A stretch of 64,000 nucleotides of DNA from CAVQBC01 sp963710665 (GTDB taxonomy: Bacteria; Actinomycetota; Thermoleophilia; Solirubrobacterales; Solirubrobacteraceae), in assembly GCA_963710665.1 (NCBI GenBank), contig CAVQBC010000006.1, positions 620,001-684,000 of the forward strand, given 5' to 3'. A program made the translations under genes and the position numbers. The notes beneath the pieces are model-generated. The model had not been told where the DNA came from. It was given only the letters and a program-made list of their open reading frames with translations, and made no database searches. Shown one piece after another: positions 56,914 through 64,000 of the stretch (its first letter is position 1; every line of letters begins with the position of its first letter).

Positions 56914-57867
56914 CTACGTCTGCGCAGGGTCGAGCTCGGGCTCGTGCTCGGCCTTGACGAGGCCGGGCTCGCCCCGCTCGGGGAACGGGATCTCGATCGC
57001 GTCGAAGTCGCGCGGCACGACCGTGGCTCCGAACACCTCGCGCGCCTCGTCGCGTACCTCGCGCGGGAAGTAGCGCGTGGACAGATGGGTCAGCGCGAGC
57101 AGGCGGACGCCGGCGTCACGTGCGATCTCGGCGGCCTGGCGAGCGGTGCTGTGGCCGGTCTCGCGCGCGCGAGCGCGCTCGTCGGACAGGAAGGTCGCCT
57201 CGTGCACGAGCAGGTTCGCGCCGTGGGCGAAGACCTCGACGGCCTGGCACGGCGCGGTGTCGCCCGAGATCACGATGCGCCGCCCCGGGCGCGGCGGCCC
57301 CACGACCTGCTCGGGGCGGACGCCGGCGACCGTCTCCCCCGCCTGCAGGCGCCCGAAGTCCGGGCCGGGCGCGACCCCGAGCCGCTCGGCCGTCTCGGCG
57401 TCGAAGCGCCCCGGCCGGTCGTCCTCCACGAACGCGTAACCGTAGGCCGTGACGCGGTGCTCGACCGGGAACGGCGACACGAGCGCGGTGCCGAAGCGCA
57501 CCTCGTCGTGGGGATCGAGCTCCACCAGCGCCATGGGGTAGCCGAGCCGCCCGATGACGCCCCGCAGGGAGCCGAACAGCGCCCGCAGGCCCGGCGGCCC
57601 GTAGACCGCCAGCGGCACCTCGCGGCCGCGCAGGTCGAAGGTCTTGAGCATCCCCACCACCCCGAGCCAGTGGTCGAGGTGGTAGTGGGTGAGGAAGATC
57701 GCGTCCAGCTCCGGCAGCCCGACCGAGCGCAGGAGCTGCTGCTGGGTGCCCTCGCCGGCGTCGAAGAGCAGGCGGTGGCCGCCCGCCCGCAGCAGCACGC
57801 CGGGCAGCCCGCGGCGCGCGGTGGGCACCGACCCCGCGGTGCCGGCGAAGAACAGCGACAGATCCAT
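56914..57867 (-). CDS. rnz: Ribonuclease Z (metallo-beta-lactamase fold)
   Basis: A 317-residue enzyme with THYHLDHWLG near residue 60 (two-zinc site), FDAGEGTQQQLLR, GYAFVEDDRPGRF, ISGDTAPCQA, HEATF and LTHLSTRYF, the RNase Z set. It trims tRNA 3' ends. The start was set at ATG 57867 since upstream residues belong to another frame's shadow of the phosphoesterase gene. Confidence 0.93.
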   Translation of the reverse strand: MDLSLFFAGTAGSVPTARRGLPGVLLRAGGHRLLFDAGEGTQQQLLRSVGLPELDAIFLTHYHLDHWLGVVGMLKTFDLRGREVPLAVYGPPGLRALFGSLRGVIGRLGYPMALVELDPHDEVRFGTALVSPFPVEHRVTAYGYAFVEDDRPGRFDAETAERLGVAPGPDFGRLQAGETVAGVRPEQVVGPPRPGRRIVISGDTAPCQAVEVFAHGANLLVHEATFLSDERARARETGHSTARQAAEIARDAGVRLLALTHLSTRYFPREVRDEAREVFGATVVPRDFDAIEIPFPERGEPGLVKAEHEPELDPAQT

Positions 57868-57892
57868 GGCGTGCGAGGGTAGCCCGGGGCCC

Positions 57893-58381
57893 TCAGTCGA
57901 GGACCACGTGCTCGAACCGGGCGCGCCCGTCGGCGACCTCCGCCACGCCCATGGTGTGCCGCGGCGCGCTGCGGCGCTCGGTCGGCGAGCCTGGGTTGAA
58001 GATCTGCAGGCCGTTCCCGGTCTCGTGGAGTGGCAGGTGCGAGTGGCCGAAGACGACGGCGTCGGCGTCGGGGAAGTGCCGGCGCAGCCGCTTGAGCCGC
58101 CCGTCGGCCGGCCCGGCGTCGTGGACCATGACGATCCGCACGCCCTCGACCTCGAGCGCGCGCACCTCGGGCAGCCGCTGCCGCACGTCGGGCCCGTCGA
58201 CGTTGCCGTGCACCGCGTGCACGGGCGGGCCGAGCGCCTCGATCTCCCGCAGCACCTCGGTCGCCGTGAAGTCCCCGGCGTGCAGGATGGCGTCGGCGGC
58301 CGCCATCCGCTCGACGCACGCCGGCGGGAGCGCACGGCCGCCCCGCGGCATGTGGGTGTCGGAGATGATCGCGAGGCGCAC
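57893..58381 (-). CDS. Metallophosphoesterase (YfcE/MJ0936-type)
   Basis: A 162-residue calcineurin-like phosphoesterase with ISDTHMPRGG, HAGDF, VHGNVDGPD, VHDAG and GHSHLP, the five metal-binding motifs in order. YfcE and MJ0936 act on phosphodiesters in vitro; the physiological substrate is unknown. It lies 25 bp upstream of the RNase Z gene, and its start is 43 bp from the divergent tRNA gene. Confidence 0.92.
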   Translation of the reverse strand: MRLAIISDTHMPRGGRALPPACVERMAAADAILHAGDFTATEVLREIEALGPPVHAVHGNVDGPDVRQRLPEVRALEVEGVRIVMVHDAGPADGRLKRLRRHFPDADAVVFGHSHLPLHETGNGLQIFNPGSPTERRSAPRHTMGVAEVADGRARFEHVVLD

Positions 58382-58424
58382 AGGCGCACGGAGGGTACGC
58401 CCCGGCGCTAGGCTGCTGAGGCAC

Positions 58425-58497
58425 GCGCCCGTAGCTCAGGGGATAGAGCGTCGGTCTCCGGAACCGAAGGTCGCAGGTTCGATTCCTGCCGGGCGCG
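58425..58497 (+). tRNA. tRNA-Arg (anticodon CCG)
   Basis: A complete cloverleaf: acceptor stem GCGCCCG/CGGGCGC with discriminator G, D arm GCTC/GAGC, anticodon stem TCGGT/ACCGA with loop CTCCGGA (anticodon CCG, reading CGG), variable loop, and T arm GCAGG-TTCGATT-CCTGC. No CCA is encoded. Kinase-like sequence begins at once after the 3' end. Confidence 0.97.
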
Positions 58498-58500
58498 CCT

Positions 58501-58716
58501 CACGAAAGCCCCGCGCACGGCGTCCTCGTGTTGGAGGTGCGCGACGACGGAGTCGGCGGCGCCAATCCCGAGGCCCAGGGCCTCATGGGCATCGCGGACC
58601 GGGTCGACGCGCTCGGCGGCTCGATGCGGATCGACAGCCCGGAGGGCGGCGGGACGATGTTGGCCGCACGGTTGCCGTTGTCGACCCGGAGGCCCCGCGA
58701 GTCGGAACCGCGCTGA
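58501..58716 (+). pseudogene. Histidine kinase C-terminal remnant abutting the tRNA
   Basis: The frame starts right after the tRNA and encodes about 70 residues of the ATPase domain of a NarL-type kinase: LVLEVRDDGVGG (N-terminal to the G1 box), GLMGIADRVDALGG and SPEGGGTMLAARLPL. All upstream domains (sensor, HisKA_3, N-box) are missing and there is no start codon at the junction. It is the tail of a gene cut by recombination at the tRNA. Confidence 0.8.
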
Positions 58717-58815
58717 GCGCGACACGGATTCGAGATCGTGTCTGCGGCGCACCGTATCGGCGTCGGCAGGTTACGGACGTAGGGTCAGGGAGTCTCGACC
58801 CGCCAGGAGGTCCCG

Positions 58816-59172
58816 TTGCCCGACTCACACACCGGCGAGCGCGTCACTGACGTGCTCGACTTCCCGTTCCGCGACGGGCTCGCCGTTCAGGCCCTGCGCG
58901 TCGACTACGAGCCAGGCGGGTTCACGCCCGGCACGCACCGGCATCCGGCCGGCGCGTACGTGTACGTCGTCGACGGCAGCGTGGAGTTCGGAATCGACAA
59001 CGGCGAACCGTTCGTGCTGAAGGCCGGCGAGTCGTTCTACGAGCCGCCGGGCGCGCTGCATTCCGTGTCGCGCAACGCCAGCCAGGAGGTGCCGGCGAGC
59101 CTGATCGCGTTCTTCGTGCTCGGCGAGGGCGAGTGCCCGACCGTCTACGACCGCAAGTCGGAGGCGGTGTAA
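58816..59172 (+). CDS. Cupin-domain protein
   Basis: A 118-residue single-domain cupin. Motif 1 is GTHRHPAGAYVYVVDGSVEF near residues 38-57, with two His and no clear Glu. Motif 2 is GESFYEPPGALHSV near 75-88, with the third His. It may bind a metal. TTG start chosen because AGGAGGT lies four bases upstream; no ATG is available. The stop overlaps the start of the next gene (TAATG), so the two are probably one operon. Function unknown. Confidence 0.88.
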   Translation: MPDSHTGERVTDVLDFPFRDGLAVQALRVDYEPGGFTPGTHRHPAGAYVYVVDGSVEFGIDNGEPFVLKAGESFYEPPGALHSVSRNASQEVPASLIAFFVLGEGECPTVYDRKSEAV

Positions 59173-60047
59173 TGCGGGTCGTCCGGCTGCGCGCGCCGGG
59201 CGGTCCGGAGCAGCTCGCGGTCGAGGAGGGCGAGCGGCCACGACCCGGTCCAGGGCAGGCGCTCGTCCGCGTGCACGCGGCGGCGATCACGCGCGACGAG
59301 CTGAAATGGCCGGTCGATCGCCTGCCGGCGATCCCGTCCTACGAGCTCTCAGGAGTGGTCGAGCAGGTCGGACCCGGCGTGGCCGGCGTCGCGGCCGGGG
59401 ACGAAGTGTTCGCGCTCACGCCGTTCGACCGTGACGGCGTGGCGGCCGACTACACGGCGTTGGGTGCTGAGCTGCTGGTGGCCAGGCCGCGCGCGCTCGG
59501 GCACCCCGAGAGCGCCGCAATCCCGCTGCCCGCGCTCACCGCTTGGCAAGGGCTGTTCGACCACGGCCGTCTCGGCGCAGGCGAGCGCGTGCTGATTCAC
59601 GGTGCCGCCGGCGGTGTCGGCGGGTTTGCGGTGCAGCTCGCCCGTGTCGCCGGCGCACGCGTGATCGGGACCGCATCGGCGGCGAACCTGGGACTGGTAC
59701 GCGAGCTCGGCGCGCACGAGGTCGTCGATGCGGCGACCCCCTTCGAGGAGTCCGTTGGACCCGTCGACGTCGTGTTCGACACCGCCGGCGGCCAGCGGTT
59801 GCGTCGGTCACCCGCTCTGTTGCGGGACGGCGGGCGCCTGGTCTCGGTGGCGGAGGAGCCGCCTGCCGGTGGCGTGTTCTTCATCGTCGAGCCGAACCGC
59901 GACCAGCTCGAATCGATCGCGCGGATGGCGGATGCCGGCGACCTGCGGGCCCCGTCCGTCGAGGTGTTCCCGCTCGCGTCGGCGCGCGAGGCATTCGCGC
60001 GCAGCCTACAGCCGGGCCGACACGGCAAGGTCGTGTTGAGCACATGA
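59172..60047 (+). CDS. NADP-dependent oxidoreductase of the MDR/quinone reductase family
   Basis: A 291-residue medium-chain dehydrogenase/reductase without zinc ligands. GYELSG-like YELSGVVEQVGPGV, PLPALTAWQGLFDHG, IHGAAGGVGGFAVQLAR (NADPH fold, near residue 142) and DTAGG are intact. Relatives reduce quinones or alpha,beta-unsaturated carbonyls. It shares an operon with the cupin gene, and its stop overlaps the start of the HD pseudogene. Confidence 0.93.
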   Translation: MRVVRLRAPGGPEQLAVEEGERPRPGPGQALVRVHAAAITRDELKWPVDRLPAIPSYELSGVVEQVGPGVAGVAAGDEVFALTPFDRDGVAADYTALGAELLVARPRALGHPESAAIPLPALTAWQGLFDHGRLGAGERVLIHGAAGGVGGFAVQLARVAGARVIGTASAANLGLVRELGAHEVVDAATPFEESVGPVDVVFDTAGGQRLRRSPALLRDGGRLVSVAEEPPAGGVFFIVEPNRDQLESIARMADAGDLRAPSVEVFPLASAREAFARSLQPGRHGKVVLST

Positions 60048-60277
60048 GCGGGACGGTCGCGGGGGTTCTGATCCCGGACAGCGCACTGGCACCTGAGGCG
60101 ACCGATTCGTGCGGGACGTCTCCACGCCGCTGCTGTTCGACCATTCCCGGCGAGTGTTCCTCGCGATGTTCCATGACCTCAGCCTGCTCGAAGGCCCCCG
60201 CACCGAGCGTGAGCGCTTCGAGATCGACGGCGGCAACGCCGCCCGCGCCTTCCTCGAGCGGCACGGCCTGCACGGCT
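60044..60277 (+). pseudogene. HD-domain phosphohydrolase, degraded
   Basis: The first frame (ATG 60044) gives VAGVLIPDSALAPEATD. The following part reads on only in another frame: VRDVSTPLLFDHSRRVFL, AMFHDLSLLEG, ERFEIDGGNAARAFLERHGL. This order is that of a known group of HD-domain proteins. The segment between HSRRVFL and MFHDL (about 20 residues) is deleted, there is a frameshift near 60105, and the C-terminal half is lost. It is not functional. Confidence 0.75.
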
Positions 60278-60613
60278 CACGGCGTCTTCCTTCCGTCGGC
60301 GCAGGCGGCCGCAAAGCTAGCGCGGGCGCGCCAGACCGACGGCTCCCGCGCCGCCGCGTGTCGAGTTGGGCGCGCTCAGCGTGACGAACTCGACAAACGG
60401 CCCGTCATACTGGCCGAAGTTCAGTCTCGCCGACGCGGGGCCGGGGGCGCCGCCAGCGCGACGAAGTCGACGAACAGCTCGTCATATGGGCCGAAATGCG
60501 GTCTCGCTGACGTGCCGCAGTCACCGTGGGCTACGGCCAGCGCGTCGTATCCGCCGGCGAGCTCGCCGAGGCGGGGCTCCACGGCCGGCGAGCATCAGCG
60601 CGATGATCCCGGC
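60278..60613. other. 336-bp region without a confident gene, holding a degenerate tandem repeat
   Basis: No frame gives a recognisable protein. On the minus strand two short stretches, FGPYDELFVDFVAL and FGQYDGPFVEFVTL, look like two copies of one peptide in different frames, which suggests remains of a duplicated gene end. The DNA repeat behind them is listed separately. Confidence 0.45.
60377..60512. repeat. Imperfect 59-bp direct repeat in decayed sequence
   Basis: Copies at 60377-60435 and 60454-60512 match at 48 of 59 positions, offset 77 bp. The differences often fall at every third base on the minus strand, where both would encode an FGxYDxxFV-type peptide. That pattern points to an old duplication of coding DNA. 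Confidence 0.65.
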
Positions 60614-61264
60614 ATGGAGGCAGGGAGGGATCGGCGCGCCGCCGACGCCGACTCCAGGCGATGGGTCGAGCGACTCCGGACCACCGACCATCCACAGCAC
60701 GAGCGGGCGGCCGCCGAGTTGCACGGCCTGCTGCTCCGGGTCGCCCACCACGAGCTGTCGCGACGACGCGGCCGGCTGCGGTGGATCGGCGGCCCCGAGT
60801 TCGACGACCTCGCACATCAGGCGGCCGACGACGCCCTGGTGAACGTCCTCGCCAGGGTCGACGAGTTCCGTGGCCTCAGCCGCTTTACGACCTGGGCCTA
60901 CAAGTTCGTCGTGTTCGAGGTGTCCAGCAAGGTTGCCCGGCACGCGTGGCGCCGGCAGCCGCCCGGTCCAGCGGACCTCGCGTGGGAGCGACTGCCCGAC
61001 GCTCTGGCGCCCCGGCCGGGCGATCGCCTCGAGCAGCGAGAGCGGCTCGAGGCACTGTCGGCCGCGATCGGCGAGCTCACCGAGCGCCAGCGCGAGGTGT
61101 TCGTGGCGATCGCGCTCAACGACGTGTCGATCGACGTGCTCGCGCTCCAGCTGCGCTCCAACCGCAACGCGATCTACAAGAACCTCTTCGACGCCAGGCG
61201 TAGTCTCCGCGCGAGGATGGCCGCCGCCGGACACCCCGTCGCCCACGAGGACGAGATCGCATGA
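60614..61264 (+). CDS. ECF-type RNA polymerase sigma factor
   Basis: A 216-residue sigma factor with region 2 (about 45-110; FDDLAHQAADDALVNVLARV and FRGLSRFTTWAYKFVVFEV) and region 4 (about 155-205; LTERQREVFVAIALNDVSIDVLA and NAIYKNLFDARRSLR). It is distinct from the sigma factor at 27.7 kb. ATG 60614 precedes the domain by about 45 residues and has AT-poor, disordered sequence before it. The stop overlaps the start of a small zinc-finger anti-sigma gene (ATGA), so the two are a pair. Confidence 0.9.
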   Translation: MEAGRDRRAADADSRRWVERLRTTDHPQHERAAAELHGLLLRVAHHELSRRRGRLRWIGGPEFDDLAHQAADDALVNVLARVDEFRGLSRFTTWAYKFVVFEVSSKVARHAWRRQPPGPADLAWERLPDALAPRPGDRLEQRERLEALSAAIGELTERQREVFVAIALNDVSIDVLALQLRSNRNAIYKNLFDARRSLRARMAAAGHPVAHEDEIA

Positions 61265-61494
61265 CGGCTCATCGTCGCCTCGAAGAGCTGCTGCGCGCGC
61301 AGGCCGGGGACGCCGGCTGCACCGCCGGCGAGGAGATCCTCGACGCCTATGTCGAGTTGGAGCTCGCCGGGGAGGACCCGGCTCGCGTGTTCCCGGGCAC
61401 CGCGATCCACCTCCGGAGCTGCCCCGGCTGCCAGGCCGATCACGACGGGCTGCTCGAGGCCGCGCGCCGCTTCGCGGACGTCACGCCCCGATAG
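61261..61494 (+). CDS. Small soluble zinc-finger anti-sigma factor
   Basis: A 77-residue protein with IHLRSCPGCQADHDGLLEA near residues 50-67, the His-x3-Cys-x2-Cys motif of zinc-binding anti-sigma domains, and no membrane helix. It is translationally coupled to the sigma factor gene and probably holds it inactive, perhaps with redox release of zinc. Its 3' end overlaps by 14 bp the end of the convergent TMEM175-like gene. Confidence 0.82.
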   Translation: MTAHRRLEELLRAQAGDAGCTAGEEILDAYVELELAGEDPARVFPGTAIHLRSCPGCQADHDGLLEAARRFADVTPR

Positions 61495-62128
61495 CCGGCC
61501 TTCGCGGGCCCGGACTCTCGCCTGGAATCGGGAGCCAGTAGAAGGCGTTGAACGCGGCGATCACGGCCACGCCGGCGACGGGGAGCAGGACGCCGAGCAG
61601 CGCACCGATCGCGAGCCAGGCGAGAGCGAGCTGGAAGCGCCTGCCGATGGCGGTCGCGCCTGCCGAGCCGAGGCTTTCGCTGAGCAGCCGGCAGCGGCGC
61701 GCGTACTGCCAGACGGCGTTGAACGTCAGCGCGATCACGTCGAACGCGATGCCGTAGAAGCCGACGGCGGTGCGCTGGCCCTGTCCGCTGCGCAGCGCGT
61801 CGGCGAGGACGGAGGTGGCGAACGGAAGGAACGCCACGGCCATCAGGAGCACCGTGTTCAGCAACAGCACGATCCGGTCGGCAGCCCGGATGTGGTCGAA
61901 CATGACGTGGTGGTTGACCCACACCTGTCCGATGAACAGAAAGGTCACGGCGTAGGCGAGATAGGACGGCCACAGCGCGACAAGGCCGTGCAGCAGGTTC
62001 TCGCCGTCGGCCGGCGGCGTGATCTCGAGGACGAGCAGCGTGATCGTGATGGCGAAGACGCCATCGCTGAACGCCACCAACCGCATGGTGTCGCGGGACA
62101 CCGAGCGGGATCCGGCGCCCGAGCTCAC
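61481..62128 (-). CDS. TMEM175-family (DUF1211) potassium channel protein
   Basis: A 215-residue membrane protein with about six helices. The first has RLVAFSDGVFAITITLLVLEI, the FSDGVFA signature of bacterial TMEM175, which forms the selectivity filter without a P-loop; WVNHHVMFDHI follows helix 3. It should form a tetrameric K+ channel. GTG 62128 overlaps the stop of the MOSC-reductase gene (GTGA). Confidence 0.9.
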   Translation of the reverse strand: MSSGAGSRSVSRDTMRLVAFSDGVFAITITLLVLEITPPADGENLLHGLVALWPSYLAYAVTFLFIGQVWVNHHVMFDHIRAADRIVLLLNTVLLMAVAFLPFATSVLADALRSGQGQRTAVGFYGIAFDVIALTFNAVWQYARRCRLLSESLGSAGATAIGRRFQLALAWLAIGALLGVLLPVAGVAVIAAFNAFYWLPIPGESPGPRRPAIGA

Positions 62129-63876
62129 AGATCGAGCACCACGTCGTCGTGTGGCCGTGAGCAGCAGATGAGCGCGCTGCCGTCGGCGGGCGGTTCGACC
62201 GGGTCGGGGTCGTAGCCGACGCTGCCGGCGACGAGCGTCGTCTCGCAGGTGTGGCAGACGCCGGTGCGACACGACCAGCGGACGGGTACGTCGCAGGCCT
62301 CGGCGAGCTCGAGCAGGCTCGCGTAGCCGCCGCTCCAGGGGATCGCGAGATTGCTCCTCGCGAACTCGATCGTCGGGCCGCTTCCGGGCTCGCCGGCGGG
62401 TGGGTGAGGCGCCCGCGCGGGCGCCGCCGCGATGCCGGGAGTCAAGCCGGGCGCGGGTCCGAACGGCTCGGTGTGGATGTGGGAGGCGTCGAGGCCCATC
62501 GCGGCCAGGCCGGCGCTGATCTCGTCCATGAACGGCGCCGGACCGCACAGGTAGGCCTCGGCGTCGCGCGGCGGGTCGAGCTCGGCGAGCAGCGACGGGG
62601 TGAGACGGCCCGCGCGGTCGAAGTCGCGGCCTTCGCGGTCGTCCGAGCCGGGACGGCTGTAGTAGACGCGGCTGCGGACGTTCGGGAGCGGAGCAAGGAG
62701 CGTGCGCGCCTCGGTGGCGAAGGCGTGGTCGCGTCCACAGCGCGCGACGTGCAGCCACCAGATCTGCCGATCGGAATGCTCCGCCGCGAGTGCGTGAAGC
62801 ATGGCGAGGACCGGCGTCGCGCCGATGCCGGCGCTGATCAGCAGCACGGGCGCAGGCGTCCGGTCGAGGATGAACGTGCCACGGGGTGCTGCGACGTCGA
62901 GCTGGTCGCCGACGGCGAGCCGGGTGTGGAGATAGCCGCTGGCGGTGCCGTCGTGCTCCCGCTTGACGGTGATGCGGTAGGAGCCGGCGCCGGGCGGACC
63001 CGACAGCGAGTAGTTCCGGAGCACCGATCGCTGCGCGTTCCCGGGCTGGATTCGCAGCGTGAGGTACTGGCCCGGGCGTGCCGCGGGGAGCGCTGCGCCG
63101 CGGGGGTCCTCGAGGCGGATGGAGATCACCGAGTCGCTCTCGCGCTCGATCCCGGCGACGGTCAGCCGGCGGAATCCGGGCCAGGCCGGAGGCGGGCTCG
63201 TGACGGCCAGGCCGGCATTGCCGGCACCCGACGCCCCGTCGAGCAGGGCGCGGAGCGAAGCCTGCCAGCCGGGGCTGAGCGCGTCGATCCGGAGCGCTCG
63301 GAGCAGCTGCTGCCGCGCGTGCCCGGGGAGGTAGAGAAGCGCGTCGACTTCCGCGACCGGCATCTGCTCGGCTCCCGAGGCGACCTTGAGGATCTCGTCA
63401 CCCGCCTGGACCTCGCCCTCTTCGAGCACGCGGAAGTAGAAGCCCGGACGGCGGTGGGAGACGAGCAGCGCCGGAATCCGCGGATCGTTCAGGCGGATCC
63501 CCACGCGGTAGCAGGTGACGCGGGGCTGGGTGACCTCGAAGAGGGCGGTGCCGATCCGGTAGCGGTCGCCGACGCAGACCTCGTCGTCGCCGAGCCCTTC
63601 CACCGTGAAGTTCTCGCCGAACTGCCCGTAGACGAAGTCGCTTCGTCCGAGCTCCTGCTCCCAGTAGCGGTAGGACTCGATCTGGTAGACGAAGACGGCG
63701 CGGTGCTCACCGCCGTGCCCGGCGAGATCGCCCTGGCCGTCGCCGTCCACGTTGAGCGTGCGTACCCGGCGAGGCCCGCTGACGGGGGCCTTGAAGACGC
63801 CCGTGAACACGGTCTGCCCTCGCCACGGCACGTCCTTGGGCATGCCGACGTTGACCGCCAGAAGCCGTCCGGTCAC
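62125..63876 (-). CDS. MOSC domain fused to ferredoxin-NADP reductase and [2Fe-2S] domain
   Basis: A 583-residue fusion. Residues about 1-215 are a YiiM-like MOSC domain (GDGQGDLAGHGGEHRAVFVY; Cys in PRVTCYRVGIRL) with its helical tail. Residues about 230-465 are an FAD/NAD(P) reductase (RNYSLSG, RGTFIL, GIGATPVLAML, YLCGPAPFMD). Residues about 500-583 are a plant-type [2Fe-2S] domain with CRTGVCHTC and a distal Cys in LICCSRP. It may reduce N-hydroxylated compounds, as YiiM with its partners does, but carries its own electron chain. GTG start overlaps the upstream gene stop. Confidence 0.9.
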   Translation of the reverse strand: MTGRLLAVNVGMPKDVPWRGQTVFTGVFKAPVSGPRRVRTLNVDGDGQGDLAGHGGEHRAVFVYQIESYRYWEQELGRSDFVYGQFGENFTVEGLGDDEVCVGDRYRIGTALFEVTQPRVTCYRVGIRLNDPRIPALLVSHRRPGFYFRVLEEGEVQAGDEILKVASGAEQMPVAEVDALLYLPGHARQQLLRALRIDALSPGWQASLRALLDGASGAGNAGLAVTSPPPAWPGFRRLTVAGIERESDSVISIRLEDPRGAALPAARPGQYLTLRIQPGNAQRSVLRNYSLSGPPGAGSYRITVKREHDGTASGYLHTRLAVGDQLDVAAPRGTFILDRTPAPVLLISAGIGATPVLAMLHALAAEHSDRQIWWLHVARCGRDHAFATEARTLLAPLPNVRSRVYYSRPGSDDREGRDFDRAGRLTPSLLAELDPPRDAEAYLCGPAPFMDEISAGLAAMGLDASHIHTEPFGPAPGLTPGIAAAPARAPHPPAGEPGSGPTIEFARSNLAIPWSGGYASLLELAEACDVPVRWSCRTGVCHTCETTLVAGSVGYDPDPVEPPADGSALICCSRPHDDVVLDL

Positions 63877-64000
63877 CGCGCCGCGACCACGCTCATCAGG
63901 GCGCCGGCCTCGTCGATGCTCAGGTTGCGATCGATGCCGTGGGACGTGACGTTCTGGCCCGGCTCGAGCTCGAGACGCTCGTCGTCCAGGGTGACCTCGA
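63873..64000 (-). CDS. C-terminal fragment of a protein cut by the right edge
   Basis: The last 41 residues of a minus-strand gene, ending SIDEAGALMSVVAAR, coupled to the MOSC-reductase gene by a GTGA overlap. Too little is present to name a family. The close coupling suggests a related role. Confidence 0.65.
   Translation of the reverse strand, partial: EVTLDDERLELEPGQNVTSHGIDRNLSIDEAGALMSVVAAR

Noticed and set aside
58498..64000. A second copy of the tRNA-Arg 3' end marking the far edge of an island
   Set aside because: I looked for GGTTCGATTCCTGC and close variants to the right edge and saw none, so an island boundary cannot be placed within the window.

Overview
This is a very GC-rich chromosomal segment with short intergenic gaps and many 4-bp stop/start overlaps of the NTGA type. 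Gene content and order (mIHF-type integration host factor between pyr genes and gmk, actinobacterial RNase J, M16 peptidase with dapA/dapB, a cytoplasmic NusA operon, ECF sigma/anti-sigma pairs) point to Actinomycetota. The absence of any mycolata or Streptomyces hallmark and the C-terminal Cys/His tail on NusA make a deep-branching lineage such as Thermoleophilia/Solirubrobacterales my best guess; that is inference, since no rRNA is present.

Layout. 1-4171 (minus): cinA (cut by the left edge), rodZ-like HTH membrane protein, ftsK. 4279-6397 (plus): OmpR-type response regulator and its kinase. 6398-6806: a 409-bp non-coding gap with palindromes and hairpins. 6807-8157 (minus): membrane HD-GYP protein broken by a one-base frameshift, divergent from an MFS exporter (8284-9525). 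9534-16811 (minus): RNase J, dapA, a small charged protein, dapB, M16 peptidase, pnp. 16984-18867: small acidic repeat protein, NAD-dependent epimerase, pgsA. 18941-25402: a glycerol/dihydroxyacetone operon, glpF-dhaK-dhaL-glpK-dhaM, in which glpK carries a frameshift and dhaM is fused to HPr and a full Enzyme I. 25492-31290: plsC, cupredoxin lipoprotein, ECF sigma and anti-sigma, DsbA-like protein, OFA-family MFS transporter with its 43-aa small subunit, peroxiredoxin, rpsO. 31328-32203: receiver-GGDEF protein. 32455-40068: a complete rimP-nusA-ylxR-infB-ylxP-rbfA-nrnA-truB-ribF operon with a promoter and an intrinsic terminator in its leader. 40247-45318: TPR protein, transglutaminase, DUF58, MoxR. 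45318-47817: coaBC, rpoZ, gmk, mIHF. 47958-56823: pyrD-pyrK-carB-carA-pyrC-pyrB-pyrR (transcribed in the reverse of that order), with a PyrR-type RNA site ahead of pyrR. 56914-58381: RNase Z and a metallophosphoesterase.

At 58425-58497 lies tRNA-Arg(CCG). Immediately 3' of it the character changes: a histidine-kinase C-terminus without its gene, a cupin/oxidoreductase pair, an HD-phosphohydrolase pseudogene, decayed repeats, an ECF sigma/anti-sigma pair, a TMEM175-type channel and a MOSC/ferredoxin-reductase fusion. This looks like an accessory junction at a tRNA gene.

The most unusual signal is a family of intergenic repeats found at four places (about 16.9, 28.9, 32.3 and 40.7 kb). Each has inverted arms GAGTTCGGC/GCCGAACTC, usually 33-35 bases apart, next to a second block related to CGCCC(A)GGGGGC. 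At two loci the second block starts within three bases of a minus-strand stop codon.
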